DNA of 5,586 nt from Thermotoga sp. 4484_232. GTDB lineage: Bacteria > Thermotogota > Thermotogae > Thermotogales > Thermotogaceae. This document shows positions 1 to 5,586 of the stretch, in pieces. Location of the stretch: NCBI GenBank assembly GCA_002084985.1, contig MZGO01000091.1:1-5586 (forward strand), given 5' to 3'. The translations under genes and the position numbers were made by a program. The notes under the pieces are model-generated. The model did no database searches. It worked only from the letters and a program-made list of their open reading frames with translations, and was not told the origin of the DNA. How positions within the stretch are numbered: the first letter of the stretch is position 1; each line of letters begins with the position of its first letter.

Positions 1-210
1 CCGAAAACGGATTACGAGACTATAGCTGGATACCTTCTCGAACTCTTCCAGAGAATACCCTCAGTAGGGGAAGAAATAAAGGTTAATGGGTTTTACTTCA
101 GAATATTGGCAGCTGGAAGAAACAGGATAGAGAAGGTGCTGATGAGAATAGAGAAAGGAGAAAAGAGGGATGTACGAGAAGGAACTGATAGAAAGAGCGA
201 GGAAGGCTAG
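1..210 (+). CDS. CorC/HlyC-type CBS-domain protein, 3' end only
   Basis: The window opens inside this gene; 69 C-terminal residues are visible before a TAG at 208-210. Residues 4-50 (starting DYETIAGYLLELFQRIPSVG and ending RIEKVLMRI) match the C-terminal transporter-associated (CorC_HlyC) domain found after the CBS pair in 'hemolysin C / magnesium and cobalt efflux' proteins. Typical features are the Y-x-T-[IL]-A-G-[FY] start, the 'RIP..GE' turn, the aromatic-rich strand (NGFYFRIL) and the closing 'R-[IV]-x-[KR]-V' strand. The family is linked to divalent-cation handling, although direct transport by these proteins is debated. The last 13 residues or so are very polar and are encoded inside the next gene, with which this one overlaps by 41 nt. 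Because the N-terminal part is missing, it is not possible to say whether the full protein is the soluble CorC type or carries the membrane DUF21 domain. The family call is fairly secure; the exact role is not. Confidence 0.8.
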   Translation, partial: PKTDYETIAGYLLELFQRIPSVGEEIKVNGFYFRILAAGRNRIEKVLMRIEKGEKRDVREGTDRKSEEG

Positions 211-562
211 AGAAAACGCTTACGCTCCTTATTCCAAGTTCAAGGTTGGAGCGGCCATATTGACAGAAGATGGTGAGGTATACACGGGTGTCAACGTTGA
301 GAACGCTTCTTTTGGATTGACAGTCTGTGCAGAAAGGGTGGCTCTGTTCAAAGCCGTTTCAGATGGAAAAAGATCCTTCAAAGCGATAGCTGTGGTGGCC
401 GATAGCGAAGAACCGGTTCCTCCCTGTGGAGCGTGCAGACAGGTCCTTTCTGAATTTGGGGATATGAAAGTTATAATGGCGAATTTGAAAGGTGACGTTA
501 AGATCGCTCGACTGAGAGATCTGCTTCCTGACTCCTTCAAATTCGAGGAGGGAAAAAGGTGA
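170..562 (+). CDS. cdd: Cytidine deaminase
   Basis: This cytosolic enzyme hydrolytically deaminates cytidine and deoxycytidine to uridine and deoxyuridine in pyrimidine salvage. The 130-residue length is that of the small, homotetrameric class. The zinc site is complete: Cys53 in T-V-C-A-E-R, with Glu55 as the proton shuttle, and Cys86 and Cys89 in P-P-C-G-A-C-R-Q. Three cysteines rather than His plus two Cys, and Arg56 next to the catalytic Glu, are typical of the tetrameric type. The substrate-binding segment N-V-E-N-A-S lies at 42-47. The ATG start is supported by AAAGGAG at 154-160 and by the N-terminal [13 protein letters not shown] at 17-29, which falls at the same numbering as I recall for the Bacillus subtilis enzyme. 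The gene sits between a CorC-like gene (41-nt overlap) and era (4-nt overlap), so it is surely cotranscribed with both. Confidence is very high. Confidence 0.97.
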   Translation: MYEKELIERARKARENAYAPYSKFKVGAAILTEDGEVYTGVNVENASFGLTVCAERVALFKAVSDGKRSFKAIAVVADSEEPVPPCGACRQVLSEFGDMKVIMANLKGDVKIARLRDLLPDSFKFEEGKR

Positions 563-1467
563 GTTTCAAATCAGGTTTCGTTGCTCTTGCCGGGAAACCG
601 AATGTCGGTAAGTCCACACTGATAAATTACATATTCGGGAAGAAGGTAGTTATAGTCTCTGAGAAACCTCAAACTACGAGAAACAGAATAAACTGTATAT
701 ACACAGACAGTGACTCCCAGATCATCTTTGTCGACACACCGGGAATTCATAAACCTTTACACAGATTGGGAGAGTACATGGTAAAAGCCGCTATACAAGC
801 TCTCAAAGGTGTTGATATGATCCTTCTAATACTGGATGCCGAAAGAGGATACAGCAAAAGTGATGAATATATCGTGAAATACGTTAACGAATCCCGTGTT
901 AAAACCATTGTTGCCGTGAATAAAGTAGATCTCGTTGATAAAAGCGAGGCTCTCCGTCTTGGAGAGAAGGTTTTTGGAATGTGTGAAGAAGCGATCTCCT
1001 TACACTTGATATCGGCTTTGAAAGGAGATGGCGTAGCAGATCTTTTAGAAGATATAAAAAAGAACTTACCTGAAGGTCCCAAATTCTATCCTGAAGATAT
1101 GGTCACAGACCGCCCTCTTGCATTCATGGCATCGGAGATTGTGAGAGAAAAGATCTTTCAGAACACATATGAGGAAATTCCGCACTCTTCTGCCGTGATC
1201 GTGGAAGAGATTAAAGAAAGAGAAAACGGTGTTATATACATAAGAGCCAATATATATGTTGAGCGAAATTCTCAGAAGGGTATCTTGATAGGAAAGGGAG
1301 GAAGTATGATCAAAAAAATAGGAACTCTCGCCAGAAAAGAGCTCGAATTTCTGACGGGAAGGAAGGTTTACCTGGATCTAAACGTCAAGGTTAAAGAAAA
1401 ATGGAGGGAGAAGGATTTCATAATACTACACGAAGTCGGTATGAAGGATGATCTTGATAAGCGATGA
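559..1467 (+). CDS. era: GTPase Era, ribosome assembly factor
   Basis: Era is an essential GTPase that binds the 3' end of 16S rRNA and helps mature the 30S subunit, acting in the cytosol and at the membrane face. The 302-residue length is normal. G-domain motifs are all present: G1 GKPNVGKST at 12-20, switch I region KPQTTRNRI at 36-44, G3 DTPG at 59-62, G4 NKVD at 121-124 and G5 SALKG at 152-156. The hallmark Era segment 'TPGIHKP.H.LGEYM' is at 60-74. The C-terminal KH RNA-binding domain (about 190-300) carries [12 protein letters not shown] at 244-255. The start is a GTG overlapping the cdd stop (GTGA, 559-562), preceded by GAGGAGG at 545-551, which implies translational coupling to cdd. 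The stop at 1465-1467 precedes a new promoter and the lipoprotein gene, so the operon probably ends here, although no strong terminator is visible. Confidence 0.98.
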   Translation: MSFKSGFVALAGKPNVGKSTLINYIFGKKVVIVSEKPQTTRNRINCIYTDSDSQIIFVDTPGIHKPLHRLGEYMVKAAIQALKGVDMILLILDAERGYSKSDEYIVKYVNESRVKTIVAVNKVDLVDKSEALRLGEKVFGMCEEAISLHLISALKGDGVADLLEDIKKNLPEGPKFYPEDMVTDRPLAFMASEIVREKIFQNTYEEIPHSSAVIVEEIKERENGVIYIRANIYVERNSQKGILIGKGGSMIKKIGTLARKELEFLTGRKVYLDLNVKVKEKWREKDFIILHEVGMKDDLDKR

Positions 1468-1483
1468 AAAAATGTGCTTTAAT
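1454..1483 (+). promoter_or_regulatory. Candidate sigma-A promoter for the lipoprotein gene
   Basis: TTGATA at 1454-1459 (one mismatch to TTGACA) and TTTAAT at 1478-1483 (one mismatch to TATAAT) are separated by 18 nt. Transcription would start near 1490, about 25 nt before the lipoprotein ATG. The -35 box lies in the last codons of era. This is a pattern match only, and an A+T-rich gap will throw up such matches, so read-through from the era operon is an alternative. Confidence 0.4.
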
Positions 1484-1501
1484 TGGCTTGATTAATATTG
1501 G

Positions 1502-1510
1502 AAAGGGGGT
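1502..1510 (+). promoter_or_regulatory. Ribosome binding site that fixes the lipoprotein start
   Basis: AAAGGGGGT is a near-perfect Shine-Dalgarno sequence ending 5 nt before the ATG at 1516. It selects that ATG over the in-frame TTG at 1498, which lies upstream of this element and would add six residues in front of the signal peptide. Confidence 0.8.
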
Positions 1511-1515
1511 ATACG

Positions 1516-2250
1516 ATGAAAAAATTTCTTTTAGCGTTTGCCTTGGTGGGAATTTTTGTTTTTCTAACATCTTGTACAGAACTCTTTCAAAAACCTTCTT
1601 CAGGAGAAGGAACAACTCAACCCAGCGTGGAAGACGGATGGAAATCTCTGGAAGAAGGTGAGGTAAGTGAGGCTGAAAGTATCTTCGAAGATGTTCTGAA
1701 CAGAAATCCCAACGATCCAGATGCCAACGCAGGTATGGCGATAGTGAAAACCTACAGATTCAGGAGGAAACTTTACGACATAGCGGAATCCATTCAGAAT
1801 TCTCTTCCCTCGTTTCCAACTTACATGCCGTTAAAATCCAGTACTCAACTGGATCAGAGTGAGATAGATTCCGCCATAGATGACCTCCTGGAGATAGAAG
1901 AATATCTCGACAAAGCGCTCAGTGATCCTAACATCTCTCATAAACTCTATGTAAACAAATTCGATTGGGATGGAGACGGAACGGTGGAAGCTTATACCCC
2001 CATGAAGGTGAAAGATGCCAGTGGCACCATATATTCCATTGAGGAAGTTATCTATTCCGAGCAACCCAGTGGTATTCCTCCATACGTTGTTATACCAGAT
2101 GGAGGAGATGCTTGGTTCGATTTCGAGGGATTCCGTGCCATGTTGAGAGGAGAGGAATTGCCAGAAACGATCGTTTTTAACGATAACGACTATATCGCGA
2201 TAGATGATGGGACGCTGTATCTTTTGAAATTTTTCGTTGACGATAGATGA
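1516..2250 (+). CDS. Secreted lipoprotein with TPR-like repeat, N-terminal part of a frameshifted gene
   Basis: The 244-residue product starts with a lipoprotein signal peptide: Lys2-Lys3, a hydrophobic core to Phe16, and the lipobox L-T-S-C with Cys20 as the predicted lipidated residue. A Ser/Thr/Gly/Pro-rich linker (about 21-38) follows. One TPR-like unit lies at about 40-75 (GWKSLEEGEVSEAESIFEDV then NRNPNDPDANA), and more helical sequence runs to about 138. An acidic calcium-loop-like motif, D-W-D-G-D-G with Glu158 at loop position 9, lies at 150-158. The reading frame closes at a TGA (2248-2250) shortly after an AAATTTTT run. An adjacent frame is open from 2228 to 2743 with no ribosome binding site of its own, so the natural protein is probably a fusion of both, about 408 residues. 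I do not recognise the family and assign no function; extracytoplasmic location is the secure part. It is preceded by its own candidate promoter and strong RBS. Confidence 0.8.
   Translation: MKKFLLAFALVGIFVFLTSCTELFQKPSSGEGTTQPSVEDGWKSLEEGEVSEAESIFEDVLNRNPNDPDANAGMAIVKTYRFRRKLYDIAESIQNSLPSFPTYMPLKSSTQLDQSEIDSAIDDLLEIEEYLDKALSDPNISHKLYVNKFDWDGDGTVEAYTPMKVKDASGTIYSIEEVIYSEQPSGIPPYVVIPDGGDAWFDFEGFRAMLRGEELPETIVFNDNDYIAIDDGTLYLLKFFVDDR
2227..2250 (+). other. Frameshift site in the lipoprotein gene at a T5 run
   Basis: In the upstream frame the codons read AAA TTT TTC GTT GAC GAT AGA TGA. The next frame (+1) becomes open just after a TGA at 2225-2227 and stays open to 2743. The switch must therefore happen between 2228 and 2247, and the only homopolymer run there is TTTTT at 2230-2234 (preceded by AAA). 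Deleting one T gives ...L-Y-L-L-K-F-S-L-T-I-D-E-N..., a smooth amphipathic strand. Possible causes are a one-base insertion mutation, a sequencing error, or +1 ribosomal or transcriptional slippage. The sequence alone cannot separate these. Confidence 0.75.
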
Positions 2251-2743
2251 AAATGAATGGCAAAGGCTTGATCCCTTCCTAACATTCAGAGAAAATGGCT
2301 CTCAAAATCTATCAGGATCTGTGAATGCTTTGGAAGAGGGGATAGAGGCTCTCCTTGAAGCAGACAAAGATTCGGAAAAAGATGAAGGAGACCTTCATGA
2401 CATCACGAGTCAAGAGTACTTGCCGGAATACGGTCTGTTAAGAGATGAAGATGAAGAGAACCTTCAAAACTTCTTGAGCACTCTAGATATAAAGGTGGAT
2501 GTTGATGGCGATGGGAATACTGATTATACTCTTCACCTCAGTGTTTTAAAAAACAATCCAGATAATTTCTCAGATCTTAAAGTTTTCTTCCCGTCGATAC
2601 AATTTCAAAACATCAATGGTACCATCGTGCCAGTATCGATTGGAGAACTCCCAGATCCGACGCTGAGTGGGTTGATAGAACCCGGTATCGTTTTGCCAGG
2701 ATTCGTAGGTGATATTTTGCGGAGAGGTTCTATATTGAAATGA
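2237..2743 (+). CDS. C-terminal part of the frameshifted lipoprotein
   Basis: This is an open frame of 168 residues counted from the first possible start codon, a TTG at 2237. No Shine-Dalgarno sequence precedes it and no ATG or GTG lies nearby in frame, so it is unlikely to be translated alone and is best read as the continuation of the gene at 1516. The composition is the same as in the upstream part: acidic and rich in Asp, Asn, Glu and Leu. A helical, very acidic stretch lies at about 29-85. A second calcium-loop-like motif, D-V-D-G-D-G with Asp96 at loop position 9, lies at 88-96, mirroring the D-W-D-G-D-G of the first part. A hydrophobic, Gly/Pro-rich tail follows (about 115-160, including IGELPDPTLSGLIEPG). 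No catalytic motif is recognised. In the restored protein these residues would be numbered +240. Confidence 0.7.
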   Translation: MTIDENEWQRLDPFLTFRENGSQNLSGSVNALEEGIEALLEADKDSEKDEGDLHDITSQEYLPEYGLLRDEDEENLQNFLSTLDIKVDVDGDGNTDYTLHLSVLKNNPDNFSDLKVFFPSIQFQNINGTIVPVSIGELPDPTLSGLIEPGIVLPGFVGDILRRGSILK

Positions 2744-2746
2744 TTG

Positions 2747-2755
2747 TGATATAAT
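2747..2755 (+). promoter_or_regulatory. Candidate extended -10 promoter upstream of proC
   Basis: TGATATAAT contains a perfect TATAAT (2750-2755) with the TGn extension at 2747-2749. There is no good -35 box at 16-18 nt spacing, which extended -10 promoters can tolerate. It lies just after the lipoprotein stop codon. Transcripts would start near 2762, giving proC a leader of about 70 nt that contains the hairpin at 2786-2807. Confidence 0.5.
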
Positions 2756-2785
2756 TCCTAACAAGCTTTCGGTGACTCTGAAGGG

Positions 2786-2807
2786 GAGGGAGCCTGCTGG
2801 CTCCCTC
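2786..2807 (+). terminator. GC-rich hairpin, probable terminator or attenuator
   Basis: The inverted repeat GAGGGAGCC / GGCTCCCTC forms a perfect 9-bp stem with a 4-nt TGCT loop. It lies 43 nt after the lipoprotein stop codon and 24 nt before the proC start. The downstream tail AATTCTTAAT is only moderately T-rich, so termination may be partial. It most likely ends the lipoprotein transcript. Because a promoter-like element precedes it, it could also act as an attenuator in the proC leader. Confidence 0.6.
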
Positions 2808-2817
2808 AATTCTTAAT

Positions 2818-2826
2818 GGAGGTGAT
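2818..2826 (+). promoter_or_regulatory. Ribosome binding site that fixes the proC start
   Basis: GGAGGTGAT is a full match to the anti-Shine-Dalgarno sequence. It overlaps the two upstream in-frame ATG codons (2816 and 2825), which therefore cannot be the start it serves. The GTG at 2831 lies 6 nt after GGAGGTG, at ideal spacing, and gives the N-terminus MKVGIIGVGNIG expected for the family. Confidence 0.85.
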
Positions 2827-2830
2827 GAAC

Positions 2831-3637
2831 GTGAAGGTGGGTATAATAGGTGTGGGAAACATAGGAAGCATCATAGCAAGAAGACTTGTCGAGGGGAAGG
2901 TAGTGGATCCAGAAGATGTGATCTTGAGCAACAGATCTAAGGAGAAGCTCGTACCTTTTCAGAAGTCCGGTTACACCATAGCAGATACCAACGAAGAGTT
3001 GTGTGAGCTTTCAGATGTGATCTTCCTATGCGTGAAACCCCAGGACTCCCTCGAGATGTTTTCACAGATAAGAAGAGTTTCTTTGAAAGAGAAAATCGTG
3101 ATAAGCACCATGGCGGCTGTTAGCATCAGAAAGATAAGAGAGGAGACAGGAAGTGAAAAAGTTGTCCGTATAATGCCCAACGTCCCTGCCATGATAGGAA
3201 AAGGAGTGATAGGAATGGCTTCCTCCGACAATATACCTTCTGATGATAGAGAACTCATCAAAAAAGTGATATCCACTTTAGGATTCGTCGTCGAAGTAAG
3301 AGAGAAAGATCTTGCTGCTGTTACCGCTCTGAGCGGAAGTGGCCCCGCTTTCGTTTTCGTCATGGTGGAAGCTCTCATAGATGCGGGTCTCAGAATGGGA
3401 CTTTCTTACGAAAAAGCCAGGGTCATGGTACTTGAAACTTTAAAAGGATCTGCCGAGCTTTTGAAGATAATGGGGAATCATCCTGGGGAATTCAGGCATG
3501 TTGTGACATCGCCTGCTGGAACCACCATAGAAGGGATATACACGATGGAGCGGGAGGGAATAAGAGGAGCCCTCATGAAAACAATCCACGAAACTTTTCT
3601 CAGGGCTTTAAAACTCGAGGAGGAATTGAACGTGTGA
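2831..3637 (+). CDS. proC: Pyrroline-5-carboxylate reductase
   Basis: ProC reduces 1-pyrroline-5-carboxylate to L-proline with NAD(P)H, the final step of proline biosynthesis in the cytosol. From the GTG start it is 268 residues, the normal length. The N-terminal Rossmann fold shows G-V-G-N-I-G at 7-12 and S-N-R-S at 33-36 after the second strand, a pattern often associated with NADPH use. Family markers follow: VKPQ at 68-71, RIMPNVPA at 113-120, the P5CR signature ALSGSGPAFVF at 166-176 with DAG at 184-186, and TSPAGTT at 226-232. No proA or proB lies in the window, so glutamate-derived P5C must be supplied by genes elsewhere, or the enzyme serves an ornithine route. The gene overlaps the next one by 4 nt (GTGA). 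Confidence in the family is very high. In-frame ATGs at 2816 and 2825 are less likely starts because they fall in the ribosome binding site. Confidence 0.96.
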   Translation: MKVGIIGVGNIGSIIARRLVEGKVVDPEDVILSNRSKEKLVPFQKSGYTIADTNEELCELSDVIFLCVKPQDSLEMFSQIRRVSLKEKIVISTMAAVSIRKIREETGSEKVVRIMPNVPAMIGKGVIGMASSDNIPSDDRELIKKVISTLGFVVEVREKDLAAVTALSGSGPAFVFVMVEALIDAGLRMGLSYEKARVMVLETLKGSAELLKIMGNHPGEFRHVVTSPAGTTIEGIYTMEREGIRGALMKTIHETFLRALKLEEELNV

Positions 3638-4167
3638 TAAGGTACTACAGGTTGAAGAATGGCAGGGTACTTCTGATAAGAGATGCTAAAGTTTCGGATG
3701 CTAATGAGATTGTCGGATACATGAGAAGGGTGACGATCGAAACTCATTACATGGTTACAAAGCCTGAAGAGGTTCTCGATGTTCCAATGGAGAGGAGCAT
3801 AATTAAATCGCATCTGAACAATCCAAGAAAGCTCATGATAGTGGGTGTGCTCGACGATAGGATCGTCTCTCTTCTGAGTTTTTCAACTTTCAGGAGAAAA
3901 AGGGTTTCCCATTCAGGCGAATTGAGCTTGAGTGTTTTGAAGGATTATTGGGGTTTGGGAATAGGTAGTGCCATGATGGAAACACTCATAGAATGGGCAA
4001 GAAAAAAGAGAATTGTTAGAATACAGCTTGAAGTTCTTGAAGACAACGAAAGAGCTATAAATCTTTACAGAAAATTCGGTTTCATCGTTGAAGGCAGAAA
4101 GAGAAAAGCGGTGAGATTGGAGGAATGTTTCAAGGATACTCTGATCATGGCCTTGATTTTAGAATAG
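3634..4167 (+). CDS. GNAT-family N-acetyltransferase, substrate unknown
   Basis: The 177-residue protein has a single GNAT domain that would transfer an acetyl group from acetyl-CoA to an amine. The acetyl-CoA pyrophosphate loop appears as Y-W-G-L-G-I-G-S at 105-112, a variant of the usual R/Q-G-x-G-x-G/A loop. The C-terminal signature NERAINLYRKFGFIVEGR is at 138-155. The acidic/hydrophobic strand V-R-I-Q-L-E-V at 128-134 and the loop L-E-D-N before the last helix are also typical. The start is a GTG overlapping the proC stop (GTGA, 3634-3637), with GAGGAGG at 3617-3623, so it is translationally coupled to proC. This coupling might hint at an amino-acid or small-molecule amine substrate, but that is only inference; protein N-terminal or polyamine acetylation fits the sequence equally well. 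The 3' end overlaps the convergent polC by 9 nt. Confidence 0.9.
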   Translation: MIRYYRLKNGRVLLIRDAKVSDANEIVGYMRRVTIETHYMVTKPEEVLDVPMERSIIKSHLNNPRKLMIVGVLDDRIVSLLSFSTFRRKRVSHSGELSLSVLKDYWGLGIGSAMMETLIEWARKKRIVRIQLEVLEDNERAINLYRKFGFIVEGRKRKAVRLEECFKDTLIMALILE

Positions 4168-5586
4168 AGAGAACTGCTCCGTATCTGGAAGATTTCCTAA
4201 AACTCCCATCCTCTTCATCATCTCAAGTTGTGTTCTGTTGACTTTCGTTCTCTTGAGAAGATCTTCCATAGAAGTGAAAGGCTTTTCTTCCCTCGCTCTC
4301 ACTATGGATTCAGCCACACTGTCACCTAATCCTGGTAACTTGTTAAAAGGTATTCTAAGAGAATTTCCCTCTACCAGAAAGATCTTTGCTTCCGATTTGA
4401 ATATATCAGGTCTCAAGAACGAAAAACCTCTTAAAAGCATCTCCAAAGCAACTTCCAAAATCGCCTCTTCGTTTTTGTCTTGAACATCTTTTTTTGTCAT
4501 GGATTTCAATTCCGATAGTCTTTCCCTTATGGCTCTCTCTCCTGCCAGAATCGTTTCGGGGTCGAATTGGTCACCCTTTATCGTAAAATAGGCTGAGTAA
4601 AAGGATAGGGGATAATGAACCTTGAAGTAAGCGATTCTATAAGCCATGCTCACGTAGGCAACAGCGTGGGCTTTTGGGAACAGATACTTTATCCTTTTAC
4701 AGGACTCTATGAACCAGTTGGGAACTTTCAACTTTTTCATCATTTTCTCTTCTTCTTCGCTTATTCCTCTTCCCTTCCTAACATTCTCCATTATTCTGAA
4801 AGCAAGGGAAGGTTCCATTCCCTTGTGGATCAGGTAATTCATGATATCATCCCTGCAAGATATGACTTCAGCAAGGGTGGCGTAACCTTTCCTGATCCAA
4901 TCCCTTGCGTTGTTCAACCACACGTCTGTGCCGTGAGAAAGCCCGGAGATCCTGACGAGTTCCGAGAAGGTTTTTGGGCGGGTCTCTCTAAGCATCCCCC
5001 GTACGAATTCCGTTCCAAATTCCGGTATTCCGTAAGTTCCAACATCCGTTCCCAGCTCATCGGGATTCACACCGAGTGGTTCAACAGAACTGAATATGGC
5101 CAGAGTTTCAGGATCATCCATTGGTATGCTCATGGGATCCACTCCTGTTAGATCCTTCAAGAATTTCATGAAAGTGGGATCATCGTGTCCAAGTGCATCT
5201 ATCTTCACAAGGTCATCGTGTATGGTTTCATAGGCAAAATGTGTCGTGAAAACACCAGTACTACGATCGTTCGCAGGATACTGTATTGGTGTGAAATCGT
5301 AGACGCTTTTGTCTTTGGGTATTATCATGAGACCTCCAGGATGCTGGCCCGTGGTTCTTTTAACCCCCGTTATCTTGATCATGAGTCTCTCTTTCTCGGC
5401 TTTTCTCAACTTCACCCTTGTTTTCTCCTCGTAACTCTTCACAAAACCCATGGCGCTTCTTTCAGCGATTGTACTTATCGTACCAGCTCTGAACACGTGG
5501 TCTCTACCGAATAGTTCCTCTATGTACCTGTGAGCTTTATCCTGATACTCGCCCGAGAAGTTCAGATCGATATCTGGTATCTTATC
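4159..5586 (-). CDS. polC: DNA polymerase III PolC, C-terminal part
   Basis: This is the C-terminal 475 residues of the PolC-type replicative polymerase; the 5' end lies beyond the window, and the frame stays open through position 5586. In visible-fragment numbering, the catalytic motif PDIDLNFSGEYQ is at 4-15 (Asp5, Asp7), followed by the conserved VFRAGTIST at 31-39, TGQHPGG at 79-85, VKIDALGHDDPT at 127-138 (Asp130), GLSHGTDVW at 215-223 and FPKAHAVAYV at 303-312. Asp5 and Asp130 are 125 residues apart, the same spacing I recall for the catalytic aspartates of the Geobacillus PolC structure. A helix-hairpin-helix-like segment (NKLPGLGDSVAESIVRAREE) is at 415-434. The protein ends in EQFSLF, matching the C-terminal QLSLF-type sliding-clamp motif of PolC. 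PolC rather than DnaE type is shown by the SGEYQ and LGHDDPT motifs. It converges on the GNAT gene with a 9-nt overlap and no visible terminator between them. Confidence 0.97.
   Translation of the reverse strand, partial: DKIPDIDLNFSGEYQDKAHRYIEELFGRDHVFRAGTISTIAERSAMGFVKSYEEKTRVKLRKAEKERLMIKITGVKRTTGQHPGGLMIIPKDKSVYDFTPIQYPANDRSTGVFTTHFAYETIHDDLVKIDALGHDDPTFMKFLKDLTGVDPMSIPMDDPETLAIFSSVEPLGVNPDELGTDVGTYGIPEFGTEFVRGMLRETRPKTFSELVRISGLSHGTDVWLNNARDWIRKGYATLAEVISCRDDIMNYLIHKGMEPSLAFRIMENVRKGRGISEEEEKMMKKLKVPNWFIESCKRIKYLFPKAHAVAYVSMAYRIAYFKVHYPLSFYSAYFTIKGDQFDPETILAGERAIRERLSELKSMTKKDVQDKNEEAILEVALEMLLRGFSFLRPDIFKSEAKIFLVEGNSLRIPFNKLPGLGDSVAESIVRAREEKPFTSMEDLLKRTKVNRTQLEMMKRMGVLGNLPDTEQFSLF

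Noticed and set aside
1498..1515. In-frame TTG start for the lipoprotein
   Set aside because: It precedes the RBS and would put extra residues before a normal Lys-Lys signal peptide start.
1464..1661. Small + strand frame of 65 codons starting with an ATG that overlaps the era stop
   Set aside because: It runs out of frame through the lipoprotein signal-peptide region, no family features are seen, and the strong RBS at 1502-1510 serves the ATG at 1516.
2735..2755. TTGAAA at 2735-2740 as a -35 box for the TATAAT at 2750
   Set aside because: The spacing is only 9 nt, far below the 16-18 nt needed.
2816..2830. In-frame ATG starts for proC at 2816 and 2825
   Set aside because: Both fall within the Shine-Dalgarno sequence; the GTG at 2831 has ideal spacing and gives the family-typical N-terminus.
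2971..3378. 135-codon - strand open frame
   Set aside because: Shadow of proC; composition is the complement of the real gene and there is no start signal.
4615..5151. 178-codon + strand open frame
   Set aside because: It lies wholly antisense to conserved polC motifs, has no RBS, and its product shows no domain-like pattern.
5185..5514. 109-codon + strand open frame
   Set aside because: Antisense shadow of the polC catalytic region.

Overview
The window looks like a compact chromosomal segment from a thermophilic member of the Thermotogales, probably Thermotoga or a close relative. This is inferred from three things. The coding strands are purine-rich, with heavy use of AGA, AGG, ATA and AAA/GAA codons. 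Genes overlap or abut, with strong GGAGG-type ribosome binding sites and frequent GTG starts. A PolC-type replicative polymerase is present, which is restricted to Firmicutes, Thermotogae and a few related groups. No database search was possible, so the genus is not certain. No mobile element, CRISPR array, tRNA, rRNA or phage gene was seen.

Left part (1-1467, + strand): a tightly packed operon. It holds the 3' end of a CorC/HlyC-type CBS-domain protein, then a tetrameric-type cytidine deaminase (cdd) whose start overlaps it by 41 nt, then the ribosome-assembly GTPase era, which overlaps cdd by 4 nt (GTGA). Clustering of a CorC-like gene, cdd and era is a familiar bacterial housekeeping arrangement.

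Middle part (1454-2815, + strand): a secreted lipoprotein gene with a lipobox signal peptide, one TPR-like repeat and two calcium-loop-like DxDGDG motifs. Its reading frame is broken at an AAATTTTT run near 2227-2234. Removing one T joins the two open frames into one protein of about 408 residues, so this is either a real frameshift, a slippery site or a sequence error. It has its own candidate promoter. It is followed by an extended -10 element and a perfect 9-bp GC-rich hairpin.

Right part: proC (pyrroline-5-carboxylate reductase, last step of proline synthesis) and a GNAT acetyltransferase of unknown substrate form a translationally coupled + strand pair (2831-4167). They converge with the C-terminal 475 residues of polC on the - strand (5586-4159). 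The two 3' ends overlap by 9 nt.

Most of the window is well-understood housekeeping. The parts worth a second look are the frameshifted lipoprotein and the promoter/hairpin arrangement in front of proC. I see no clear evidence of a novel multi-gene system.
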